The position numbers and the translations under genes are program-made. Shown here piece after piece: positions 22,813 through 33,813 of a stretch of 64,000 bases of DNA. The DNA comes from Guadua angustifolia. Lineage: Eukaryota; Streptophyta; Magnoliopsida; Poales; Poaceae. The stretch lies in the NCBI GenBank assembly GCA_036346375.1, contig CM070514.1, positions 16,520,463 through 16,584,462 of the forward strand, given 5' to 3'. Below the pieces are notes generated by a model that saw nothing but the letters and a program-made list of their open reading frames with translations, was not told where the DNA came from and ran no database searches. Numbering within the stretch: position 1 is the first letter of the stretch; each line of letters starts with the position of its first letter.

Positions 22813-23863
22813 GTTGTTCTATATGTTCTTGCTCATGTTCGAGAGTGCATTTAGGCCACTATTTTGCAGGTGTTTTTCTAATGGTCTGTGATTTAGTAAT
22901 TTTGTTGTGTTCTCATTTACCCCTATCTCATCGTAGGTAACTCTTGTTATTTTGCTCTAGTATTATTCTGACATGGATATTAAATTGGGATGAATGTCCG
23001 CTTAGGTGTTAATGGCTAGTAAACTGTTTGTTCATAAGAAATAGAATACTAAGTATTTGATCTCGTTATTTGCTTGCACATGTAGTTCTTACTCAAAGAT
23101 GAGGCTTAGTTTGGATGAAATGTTGATATGAGCTTAATTAATCTAAATAAGTAGCATTTACTTTCTTTGAATGGAAAAGGGAAAGATGCATAAACTAATG
23201 AAAATGCACCTTGTGGCTATAGAGAAGCTGAGATGGAGAGTAGTAGGAGCAGAAGAAAAGGATAGATAGTTGTGCTTTGCTTCCTTTTCTTTTCTGGCTT
23301 GCTCCTTGTCTTCAACTAAGAAGAGCCAAGAGGACAGAGAGGAGGATGTAATGTCAATGCGGTTGACTGGTTTTATATGGTAGCCACAGAACCAACTTTG
23401 CTGGATGAAACCGGTGTTTTGGGGTTTTCAAACCAGTCTTTGAAGGTGCAGTGGAGGGCATGCATGCCTCCCCCTCAACCTATGCTGGCTGCTGCCGAGG
23501 CATGAATGATGGAACCGACTTTTGAAAACTTGTTCTTTGTGAGAGGGAGTTACAGCGGCAGATAGTGAGCGGTGCAATTCTTTTCCAAGTTTACATCGGT
23601 AGTGTGTTATGTGAGTTTGGCCTGAAATCCTTATATATATAGGAAGCCTCTTTTCTACTCTCGAGAGTAATTACTTCCTATGTCGTATCTCACAACGTAT
23701 AGGGTATCTTCTGCGACGAAAGGTATATATGCATAGTATACAAGTATATAAGATCTGTAGGTGGTATGTACATTTTTTCAGATGTGGTATGCATATTTTT
23801 TGGACATACTCCTTTTCATGTGTGTATACGAAGGTATTTTCAAAATACACTAAAAATCATGGA
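22813..23863. other. No gene seen
   Basis: No coding similarity. A TATATATATAGG box at about 23634 followed by pyrimidine-rich sequence looks like an LTR or promoter fragment, but I cannot define an element around it. Confidence 0.35.
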
Positions 23864-23871
23864 CATATATA

Positions 23872-23916
<45 letters not shown>

Positions 23917-23989
23917 GTGTATATGTATGTGTATATGTATGTGTATGTGTATGTGTATATGTATGTGTATGTGTATATGTATATGTATG

Positions 23990-24034
<45 letters not shown>

Positions 24035-24087
24035 GTGTATATATATGTATATATATATGTATATATATATATGTATATATATATATG
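23864..24087. repeat. (TATATG/TGTATG)n microsatellite
   Basis: About 220 bp of TATATG hexamers mixed with TGTATG and TA runs. All three plus-strand frames are open across it only because the repeat lacks stop codons. Confidence 0.97.
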
Positions 24088-24323
24088 GGTTGTAAACTAA
24101 TTGTATTTATCTGCTTCTCCCTTGGTCATTGCAACTATAATCTGGATTGTATTTGATACTCTTGGGTATTGATGGTTATGTTTGAATGTTTATGCAAAAG
24201 TGTGAGAGTTTATCGTTATTAATGATAGGCCATTAGTTGTTTTGTATTGCCATACTGTATACAAGGATATGTATTAGATACTGAAATTTTGTGGATGTGT
24301 GTGTGTATGTGCATGGTTGACCT

Positions 24324-24368
24324 TGTGTGTGTGTGTGTGTGTGTGTGTCTATATATATATGTATATAT
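24324..24368. repeat. (GT)n followed by (TA)n microsatellite
   Basis: About 24 bp of GT dinucleotides, then TCTATATATATATATGTATATA. Simple repeat without coding content. Confidence 0.95.
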
Positions 24369-25246
24369 GCCAGTAATTGTGTATGCTTGAAATTTATGTG
24401 CTGATGTGCCTAAGTATACATTTGTATGTATAAATATACACACATGCAATGCTGTCGATGTTGTGCTTATAAGTATTGTGTTTGTTTGATCTTGAAATTT
24501 TCAAAATTAGAAATCCATTTCTTTAACTGTTAAAAGTTTTTCTTAAATGGCAAAAGTCTAGAAAATTTAATAAATAGTGAAAATTCAACTCAAAGCCAAA
24601 GTTCAAATTTAAATTTTAAATTTCTCTTTCTTTTTATTTGCTGTTATAGGACAAGTAGATTGGGAAGTCTTTTCTTGGTCAATTAATGACTTAATCTTGT
24701 AAGTCATTGAACTAGACTAAATATATAACCACATGTTTAGAATAGAACAAACCAAACTTAGTAAATTACCAAGTCTTGACACATGATACCTCAGGAGGTG
24801 GACCAAGCTATATGCGTGGTTGGAGAAGGTGTGTGTTACAATGTTATATCTTGGACAGTTATTATTCCTAGCCAATGGTGAGGCCATTTTATTCTTCTGC
24901 TCTATGAGGTGGAATAGTGAGATCAAGGTTTTCAAGAGGGTCAATGTTCAGAAAGAGTTTCTAAAGGTTTTGGTTATGATTTTCTTATTTTCATGACAAA
25001 GAAAACGTGTTATGGCCGACATTACAAGATTGATCATATCTTGTAAATAAAGTGTAAAACATATGTAGAATGTAAAACTATTCGAATAGTCATGTCTCTG
25101 GTTTTGGACAATGCTCAGGAATTTCACACAAGGGTCATATTTTTTAAAATAAAAATAGGAAGGGAGGTTGTGTCGCAGAAGGAAAATGATGTAGGCTATG
25201 TACCAACTTGATAAATCTTTAGATAACTTCTTCTTCTTCTTCTTCT
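24369..25246. other. No gene seen
   Basis: AT-rich DNA with short chance ORFs only. A run of TTC triplets (about 25229-25246) directly precedes the CACTA terminus at 25247. Confidence 0.35.
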
Positions 25247-25779
25247 CACTACTACGGAAAGGCCATTTAGTACCGGGTTCAAAAGCAGCTTTAGTACCAG
25301 TTTTTGAACCTAAGATAGCAACTATTCGGGATCGATGCTCAAAGACATCGGTCCGGTTTTCACCCTTGATAGAGTATCGATTACCGGTTAAGTCACACGT
25401 GGCAGCGCGTCGGGAACCCCTGAGGACCTCATTAGTACCGGTTGGTGTCTCCAACCGGTACTGATGAGGCCCTCATCAGTACCGGTTGGTTTGTTTTGTA
25501 TATATATAGGTCTATTTCTCCAAGAGCTATTATATATATGTGTGTGTGTTAAATCACAACTAATTAAAAGCACGAGATAATCAATCATGCACTTTGCACG
25601 ATAATTAAATCATGAACATTCATTAACAAATTTAATTACATCTAATGTATTAAAATATGTACACATATTTGTTCTTACGCTCATCGTCTAATGTATCAAT
25701 ATATATGTACACAACTTTAATTACAACTTTAGTATTTTTTCCTTCATTCATCGGGATCTTTTACGCGACGCTCTTGCTA

Positions 25780-28700
25780 GTCGTAGATGTCAACCCAAAC
25801 GAGTTCAACGGTCCTTATCGAAGGGCACCACTTGCTTAAATTTCGTTTGTGAAACTCGCCTTTTGGATTCTGACCTCATCATAAATAAAGCCGACGAGTT
25901 GTTCTTGAATTGCTCTCACTGTGTCGGCGAGAGTTCGAACCTTGTTCCGCCAAATATTGAGGCACCTATCGTTAAGTCATTAACTAATCAATACTTGAAT
26001 TTGTACAAGATATAAGGAGTACCTATACATCATTAAAGCTAGTAATTATATTTACTCACCCCTTGTTGCCGTTTAGCATGCGATCGGCGGTCCGATTTGG
26101 ATGTGCATAAACTCACATACATAGTAGTCGCATAAATTGTTGCCCGTGGTGACTCAAGATCTGCGGTGAAAAAAAGTTGAAAGCGTGAAATGGATGCAAG
26201 GAAATTAAGTTAACTAACTAAAAAGCTAGCATTATGATATATGCATTACCTGACGACAATTGTAATGTCAAATTTCTCCTTGAATACGCCCGCTTTTAGC
26301 ACGAAACCGTGCGAATGCACTACACATGTGATTACGAAGTGTACATGATTAGAATTTGTTTCAAATTGAAGGAAATAGAACTAGTACGATAATGAAAGGA
26401 ACAAGAATTAATACCGGTTAAGCATGTCGATAAAGTTTTGATACTTTTCAAACGGTCTCCTTTTGAGTCCATAATTGTGATCGAGCTACGATCTAACTCG
26501 ATCATAAGAAGAATCCAAAGAAAACTATACATAGATGTGTCAACGAGATAACTAATTAGTTCTAACATCGTGTTATGAAAAAGGAGTAGAATGAGGTGGT
26601 ACTAAAACACGACTCAAATGAGTAGGCTAGATATATCTTTGACTTATATCTTTGACCCATTAGGGCATTGAATACGTTAGTTTCGTTTTTGCTTGGGTGG
26701 TCTCTAACGGTTGTCCCGTTGATAACTCTCGGGTCCATGAAGCCTATGTCGAAAATACGATCCCTTCACATCTTTGTATCTCCATGCTACATAAGAAATT
26801 AGTTAGGCTTGCAAGTTAGTATAGTACAAGGAAGTGCACGATAGTTTTTGTAAATAATTAAGACACTTACAGAGTCCAAGAACCCATCAAGCTCATGCCG
26901 AGGCGTCATGCGGTATAGATCATATATGTAGTCCCATTCGACATAAAATTCACCTTCACCGCTAAAAAATCTTGTTGCTTAAACTTGACAAATAACATCA
27001 GAGACAATGCTTGGTCGCGTCCAAGTACCATTCATGAAATTGCCGCATCTTTGTCGTTAGTCGGGGCAACTCCTCACTCCTAACCAATGATCTGCCCACT
27101 TTAAATGATCATCTCACTTCGGCTAACTCAATCTTTTTGGTGCCTAATATTTGATATGGGTCAAGGCCAATTTCATTGAAGAATTGTAGCATCTCCTTAC
27201 CCTTCCCCTCAGCTGACATCTTCTTCTTGGGGCATTCCTTACTCAATGTGCGTCGTAGTTTGATTGGCGAGGCATTTCTTTTGATCCTTCAAATTTTTAA
27301 TAGTCATTAAGCCTTTATGAAATTCTTCCTGCGAGTTGAACCTTCTTCTCTGGTGACTTGGGTCTAAGAAATTTAGTTACCTCTCCTTTTACCACCTTCT
27401 TGGTCTCCTCATCGTTCAGATCATCTGGCCGCTTTGGAAGTTTAGCCACTTCTTGGATTGGGTGGAGGACCCGTCTTCTTAGGAGCTCTTGGCCGAGTGG
27501 CTTGTTTCCTTGGTCGGCGCCTTCTTGGTAGGAGACGGGCTTCTTGTGGCGCTTATGTGCGCGGAGGTGGTGTAGTCGCGCCTTCTTGGGAGGAGACGGG
27601 CTTCTTCCCGGCTTATATCGCAGGAGATGGTGTAGGAGACGGGCTTTTTTCGGGCTTATATGCGCGAGGAGGTGGTGTAGAGTCGACGCCTTCTTGGGAG
27701 GAGACGGGTTTCTTCTCGGGCTTCTTCAGCGGAGAGGACACGTCCATGTTATCTCGAAAAATTATGTACCGCTTGCGCCACAGATGAAATTGTGCACGCC
27801 TCTCCTAGCCGTAGTCCCGTCACCTCCGAGAATTTCGAGGTCAAGGTCCTCGTACTGGCGAGACCTCCTCCACCGAGACCTTGGAGTATCCTAACGGTGT
27901 CATTGGCCATGGATAAGCTGCCCGGCTCCAATGGGTGAGCCATGCCGTCGGCGCCTTGAAGAAAAGGTTCCGCGCTTGGACGTGCAGCTCACAAGGTGTC
28001 CGCCGTGTCGATGTCGCTCTACGGATACTTGTCCAAGTCCGTCGCAATTTCACCCACCAGCGGCAATTGCTCACGCCTGAGGGGCTGATGATGTTAGGAT
28101 TACTTGGAGGATCTTGGCCCGTCTCATGTTGTTGGCTCAAGGCTAATGCACCTCTCTTGAATCTCTTCTTGCATTCTCTCCGTGTTTGATTCAGCATTCT
28201 TCAAGCGCACTAAGTCATTTGTATCTGTCGAGCCTTGCTCCTTGCCCGACTCCTATAGGTCTCGACGTCCTGAGCGAAACCAACCTTCCACGGGACAACG
28301 CCGACGCCTCGTGTACGTCCAGGGTGCTCTGGATTTTGCAAGGCCCTTGTTAGCTCGTCGTTCTCCCTGTTTGGCACAAAGGTACCTTGGGAAGATTCCT
28401 CGATGGATCGTACAAGCCTTCCGCCACATCTCTTAGCACCTCCCCAAACACAAAGATTGCCGTTATCATCAAAGCCGCCTATGTGACCATAGAACCAATG
28501 CTTTGCTCTGTCGGGCCAATCCATTGTTGCTTGGTGCGATACCCTTCGCTAGCAAGTCCTGTTCCCTCTTCTCCCATTTTGGTATTGCATGGCGGTAACC
28601 ACCGGGGCGTAGTCGGTGGTGATAATTCTTCTTTGCATTCACTTATTCTTCTCACTCAAACTTTGACCTTCGTCCAAGTCTTGTAGTTCACAAACGCATC

Positions 28701-29445
28701 CCGTGATCTTGTAACTTTGGGTGCTTGTTGAAGTCGGTGTTCGATTCTTCTTGATATACTCCGTGTTCGCTTCTTTTTATAAGTCCGAATGCGACCGCCA
28801 TCTTCTTGAGAGTGTAACTCTTCACCTTCTCTTCGGTCCCTTGGGGAAGGTGAATGTCTCCTTCACATCGCTCCAAAGCATGTTCTTCAGATCTTGAGGA
28901 CTGATCCCATTTTGCTATGCTAATTGCCACATGGTCCCTAACGTGACGCCGCATGCTGAATTGAACGCCCAAGCGCCCAGGGTGCAAGAGGTCATTGTCC
29001 TTGCCGACTTGTCAGATCTTCGAGGACTGATCCCATTTTGCTATGCAAATTGCCACGTGGTCCCTAACGTGGACGCCGCATGCCGAATTGAACGGCCCAA
29101 GCGCCCCGAGGGTGCAAGAGGTCGGCCGTCCTGCCGACGGTGATAACATGTCTTGCCTTCTTCTTCTTGCTTGGACCTCGCCGACGTGATTGCTCGCTGG
29201 TTGACCGACCGAAGCATGGTACAATCATGAACGGTCGAGAATGTTGGCTTAGCATGATAGTGGAACCGACAATCATGAACGTGACTGATTGTAACCTCGC
29301 CGGCCTCATCGTGCTATGCAGCCTCATTGGCCTCGGTGGCCTCGGCGGCCACGAGGGCGGGTGCAGGCTCCACCATCTCATGACCACCACATCCCGAAAT
29401 CAAACTTCTCATAAATTCTTCTTGATCAAATCTTTCATCGTCCAT
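25780..29445 (-). pseudogene. CACTA ORF2: plant transposase domain plus Ulp1-like protease
   Basis: The probable start is the ATG at 29445 (MDDERFDQEEFMRSL). Downstream come WPDRAKHWFYGHIGGFDDNG and GVVPWKVGFAQDVETYRSR (28524-28210), the block annotated as plant transposase (Ptta/En/Spm) in grass CACTA elements. Next is TPCELHVQARNL (about 28000), then FYVEWDYIYDLYRMTPRHEL (about 26950-26880). The C-terminal region is Ulp1/C48-like: LWILLMIELDRSSITIMDSK (26530-26450) and NNLCDYYVCEF (26140-26090), which holds the Asp and the candidate nucleophile Cys. The His usual before the Trp of the HW pair is Leu here. Introns or frame breaks separate the blocks. Its exact role in transposition is unknown. 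Confidence 0.75.
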
Positions 29446-29635
29446 CGTCGTTTCTTAGGCTAGAAGAAGCACTGAAAATTAACGAAAATAGATCACATTT
29501 CATGTAAAGCTGATGGTACTACTCTAAAACAGTGTGGAAGATGGTGGGGAAGAGACGGTAGAGAGGATGGGCGGCAACGCCAAAGATGTTCCTAATGTAA
29601 GTCGGCCAAATACTATCGACAAGTATACTTATACA

Positions 29636-30160
29636 TATACATACAAATCTCACATATACGTAGAAACTTCACATATACATAGAAATTTCAAAAATCACCA
29701 GAAATTAGAATAATTCACATGATACATATTCATTTGACATGATACATATACATTTCAAACTTCACATATACATAGAAATCTCACATATACATAGAAACCG
29801 ATCATATTCATTTGACATGACACATATACATTTCAAACTTCACATATACATAGAAATCTCACACAAACATAGAAATCTCACATATACATAGAAACCGATC
29901 AATAAAAATAGAAATTTCAAAAATCACCGAAATTAGAATAATTCACATGATACATATTCATTTGACATGATACATATACATTTCAAACTTCACATATACA
30001 TAGAAATCTCACATATACATAGAAATCTCACATATATATAGAAATCTCACACATACATAGAAATCTCACACATACATAGAAATCTCACACATACATAGAA
30101 ACTGATCAATAAAAAATAGAAATTTCAAAATTCACCAGAAATTAGAATAATTCACATGTA
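29636..30160. repeat. Minisatellite, about 20 bp unit
   Basis: The unit ACATATACATAGAAATCTC is repeated many times, and is organised in three longer blocks, each with CATGATACATATTCATTTGA and AAATTTCAAAA(A/T)TCACC segments. It lies upstream of the CACTA ORF2 start on the minus strand, so it may be in that element's leader or first intron. Confidence 0.9.
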
Positions 30161-31260
30161 TACAAATCATGAAAATCAAAGTATCAAGACATCTAGCATA
30201 AATCAAATTAATCATTTATGTTGTTCTCAGATGTCGGGTCATTTTTAAAGGCCGCCTCGCCACTAGGGCAAGATATTAACAAGTTTGTGACAACCTTACC
30301 ACAAATTGATAGATTCAATACTTGGCAGTTTTAGAACTTAATCAATTTGTCATTCTATAACAGTATAAGAGCAATATTCTTTTAATTATTCCAATTAATA
30401 GTATAAAACACACTACATAATTCAATGGAAGCATAATTGACATGATCATAGAGATGAATAACAACATGATACTAATGTCAATTGCTCTACGAATTATGTC
30501 TACAAAACCAATTTGGTTGATAATTTGTGCTCTCAGATTTTTGGGTGAAAATTGAAGATTAAATCTTCAATCCAATCACAAATCGGCTAGACAACTAATT
30601 AGCAAGTTAGGCCTTAAACCCTTACCTTCCTAAACATGCACAATGATAATTTGCTCATTGATCGATTGTTCTATGCTCAGATTAAATTCAAATCACCTAC
30701 AAACTGCTAGCATTCATTCCAGATATTAAAGCTCGATCAAGACTCAAATTGTAAGCTCATCGAACCAACAGACCAATACACCGTAATACTAACCGAATCA
30801 AAAGACACCATTCAGATCAAGATAAGATCAATGTATTGGTGAACTAAGCATCGACAATATATTGAATAAGCAATTTCAAATGAGCAAAGAAATCGTAGTA
30901 CTAACCGAATCACCCGTAACCCCAACTAGCGAGATAAACCGATCTCATCGAACTTAAAATAGGTAATGAAATATCTACTAACCGACAAGTAATCGCAAAT
31001 ATCGAAAGATGTTCGAAGCGATAATGCAAATCTTAGCATGCAAGTCTAGCGATTCTAGGCCTAACTCACGGATTAATTATCATAATCATTCAACTACCCA
31101 AAATCATCACAGAGCACACCAATTCATTTCTACAAAGAAAATGATCTAACCAATCATTGTAGCGGTGAAAGATAATTTTGTTGTCACAAATCGTCAACCT
31201 TAACCCAAATCCTCAGAACAATCAACCCCACATGCAAGGTCCCTAAGCCGCAGATCGATT
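30161..31260. other. No gene seen (CACTA 5' non-coding)
   Basis: AT-rich DNA without credible ORFs between the minisatellite and the GA-rich block; by position it is the 5' untranslated or intronic part of the CACTA element. Confidence 0.4.
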
Positions 31261-31439
31261 GGCCCTTTGCAATACTCGACCGAGTATAATCACGTAAAGA
31301 TGTCAAGACAGACCTCCGGCAACCCTTCGCCAAAAAGAGTGAAATCTAGCCGAATGCTGCCGCGAATATACACGAACCAAAGACTGCACAAGTTACAATC
31401 GAATCAAGAATCCACCGCTCATACAAGGATTGAAGGAGG

Positions 31440-31800
31440 CTTTACCAGAGGTGAGGAAGACGGAGGCAGTGTCGTCCGAGGCGAGGAGGACGGCGAATGG
31501 TCGCTCGAGGCGCATGGGGTCGCTGTCGAGGCGAGGACGCAGTGGCTCGCGTCAGGTGGAGGTGAGGATGGCGGCGTGGGGTCGCTCGGAGGCGAGGAGG
31601 CGTGTAGGGTCGTCGGGGCGCTGCTGGGTCGCTCGAGGCGAGGACGACACAGCGATGCTTCATGAGGCGAGGATAGCGGCGGTGGGGTCGTCGGAGGCGA
31701 GGAGGACGACGGCGGTGGGGTCGTTGGAGGCGAGGAGGTCGTCGGAGGTCTTTGCAAACGAGCGGGAGGAGGAGGAGATTGGAGAACAATGGCGGGAGTA
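31440..31800. repeat. GA-rich degenerate repeat (GGCGAGGAGGACGGCGG)
   Basis: A degenerate unit containing GAGGCGAGGAGGACG and GGGGTCGTCGGAGGCGAGG recurs about eight times. The long proline/serine-rich minus-strand frames here (31805-31419, 31846-31442) arise from this composition and resemble no protein family. Similar GC-rich blocks sit just inside CACTA subterminal repeats. Confidence 0.7.
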
Positions 31801-31844
31801 GCCAAAATTGGGGAAGAGGAGGCGGCGGGAGGGATTTATAGACC

Positions 31845-32000
31845 ATCAGTCTCGGTTGGTGTATTCAACCGGGACTGATGTCTCACATCAGTACCGGTTG
31901 GATCAGTCCCGGTTGAATACACCAACCGGGACTGATGGGTCAGCCTCGGCGAGCCCTAGGCACTATCAGTCCCGGTTGAAGACACCAACCGGTATTAATG
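31845..32000. repeat. CACTA subterminal inverted motifs
   Basis: Alternating direct and inverted copies of the pair GGTTGGTGTATTCAACCGG and CGGGACTGATG. Several form hairpins, for example CCCGGTTGAATACACCAACCGGG at about 31907-31929. The left end of the element (25430-25495) carries the same family, GTACCGGTTGGTGTCTCCAA with its inverse. Confidence 0.85.
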
Positions 32001-32065
32001 TGAAGAGTTTATAAAACTCAAAATAATTTAGTGCCCTTACTACTCGATAAGAAATCTTCCTCCTC

Positions 32066-32132
32066 TTTAGCGCGAGGCGCTTGAGTCTGAGCTCTCCCGT
32101 AGAGGTATCGGGTTCGAGCCACTGCGCCCTTG
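32066..32132 (+). other. tRNA-like stretch with a B-box
   Basis: GCGCGAGGCGCTTGAGTCTG, followed by CTCTCCCGTAGAGGTATC and GGGTTCGAGCC, contains a near-consensus RNA polymerase III B-box (GGTTCGAGCC). I cannot fold a full cloverleaf: no good acceptor stem or anticodon arm is visible. It may be the head of a tRNA-derived SINE or a decayed tRNA copy. Confidence 0.35.
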
Positions 32133-32160
32133 CCCTTTCTTTTTCTTAATTCACTGCTTA

Positions 32161-32590
32161 GATTCATTAAATAATTTTTAAAATGCTTTAACCACTTTAG
32201 ATTCATTTAGCCTTTTTTTAAGATTTCTTTTTTTTCTTGTTTAACTATTGTTTCATTAAATAATTTTTAAAATTGCTTTTACCACTTTAGATTCATTTAG
32301 CCTTTTTTAAGATTTCTTTTTTAAATGTATTGTTTAACTATGGTTTAATTAAATAATTTTAAAAATGCTTTTACCACTTTAGATTCATTTAGCCTTTTTT
32401 AAAGATTTCTTTTTTAAATGTCTTGTTTAACTATTATTTCATTAAATAATTTTTAAAAATGTTTTTACCACTTAAGATTCATTTAGCCCTTTTTTAAGAT
32501 TTCTTTTTTAAATGTACTGTTTAACTATTGTTTCATTAAATAATTTTAAAAATGCTTTTACCACTTTAGATTCATTTAGCAATCTAATAT
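32161..32590. repeat. Tandem repeat, about 92 bp x 5
   Basis: Each unit contains ACCACTTTAGATTCATTTAG, then CCTTTTTTAAGATTTCTTTT and AAATGTNTTGTTTAACTAT. The key phrase starts near 32191, 32281, 32372, 32467 and 32560, so unit length is 90-95 bp. Copies differ at a few bases and in T-run lengths. It lies between two CACTA coding regions. Confidence 0.92.
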
Positions 32591-32929
32591 AAATTAAAAT
32601 TATTTTCCGACAATCTAATATAAATTAAAATTCAGATAGTCTTTACAATATTTTTTCCAACCATGTAATATAAATTAACATTATAGAAAATTGTAAGAAA
32701 TAAAGTAATTTTGCACTCTTATAATTCCATTGCAAATTGTCACCTTGTTATATTAGTACAGAGGGACTTTGAACAATATTGTTAGTCAAATATTAGTACA
32801 ATTTGGATGAAAATACGAGCAACAGGAAAACAACTAGAGGAATGAGAAACTAGTATGTTAGTAGTCTATTACACCAAAAGAAAGCAAAGCAATCCTTATT
32901 TCCTAACATACTTTGCTTTTACAAGTGAT

Positions 32930-33067
32930 CCTTCATTATGATCGCGCGTGCGTAGGGAGATTCCTTTGTATCATTCAGGGACACTAATGTCTCGCCCACC
33001 GTGAAAGGAGGTAATTTCGTCGAATCGATTATACTCTTCTTCGTCCGTGACGCCCTCAACTCCGACA
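32930..33067 (-). pseudogene. CACTA TNP2 transposase, C-terminal piece
   Basis: The minus strand reads GVEGVTDEEEYNRFDEI near 33060-33005, a motif found near the C-terminal end of grass TNP2-like transposases. It is cut at 33067 by the CACTA element that starts at 33068, and the upstream part of the same ORF resumes at 39181. Together they are one interrupted transposase gene. Confidence 0.75.
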
Positions 33068-33813
33068 CACTACACCACGTCCTAGATTTAGAGACAGACA
33101 GCTGTCAGTAAAACTTGACTTTCATAGTCAAATGGTATGTCGATAAAAGTCTGTGGCAGAGCTTCTGTCGCTAATTCCACAAAACAGTGACATTTTGTCT
33201 GTCGGTAATGCTATAGACATATAGCAACACCGTGCGTGTCGGTAATTTCATATCTATAGTCAGATCGTCTGTCGCTGATACTAGACCTGCCAAAAGCCCG
33301 AAATAATTTGGCATATCGCACAAGAGACTCAGAAAAAATTTCACGTACGCGCGATATGGGAGAAATTTTGGGACTTAACCTTTTATCCCTGCAGCCCCAA
33401 ACAGTATCGACGTGAAAAAAAACCCTAGATCAGGGGTACCCCCAAATCCCCAACTCCCAGGCTCATTCGGCCGCCTCCCAGACTCCCAGCGCATTCGGCC
33501 AGATCCAATTCTCCCTCTCGACTCGACGCCACCAGCCGCTAGGGCTCCAGGTCCCTCGCTCCCTCTCGACGCCACCAGCCGCTAGGGCTCCAGAATTCCA
33601 GATCTACTGCCGACGGCCGCCGGCCTGCATCGTCTCCGTCCAGTGCCCAGTCCACCCCACCATCGCACCATGACCGCCCAGTGCGGCTGAACCGCCTCCG
33701 CGCCTCTCTCGTCTCTTCCCCGTCTCTTAAGCTTCCCTCCCTCCCCAATTCCCTCCCTCCCGCCTCACACACACGAAAACTTCCCCCTTTTACCATCCAG
33801 CCCCGCTCCCCAC

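Larger units (their letters stand above)
25247..32033 (-). mobile_element. CACTA element with Ulp1-type ORF
   Basis: The left end CACTACTACGGAAAGGCC at 25247 is a standard CACTA terminus and is followed by subterminal motifs of the AGTACCGGTTGG type (25268-25500). At 31845-32000 the same motif family reappears. A TAGTG at 32029-32033 could be the right end; its TIR match is poor and the flanking triplets (TCT and CCC) do not match, so this limit is provisional. The coding content, on the minus strand, is one CACTA ORF2 (29445-25780). Alternatively, the left terminus at 25247 belongs to a larger element that runs to about 43640 and includes the TNP2 gene at 42244-39181. Confidence 0.65.

Noticed and set aside
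23729..24156. Three long plus-strand ORFs of alternating YVYVYM-type residues
   Set aside because: They are translations of the TATATG/TGTATG microsatellite in each frame and encode nothing.
29636..30160. CRISPR-like array
   Set aside because: Spacer-like segments are not unique and the unit length varies; the setting is a plant CACTA element, so it is a minisatellite.
31419..31846. Proline/serine-rich minus-strand ORFs
   Set aside because: Products of a GA-rich degenerate repeat inside the CACTA 5' region; repetitive composition without domain features.
32161..32590. Centromeric or subtelomeric satellite
   Set aside because: Only five copies, unit length about 92 bp and CACTA coding sequence on both sides; a local element repeat is more likely.
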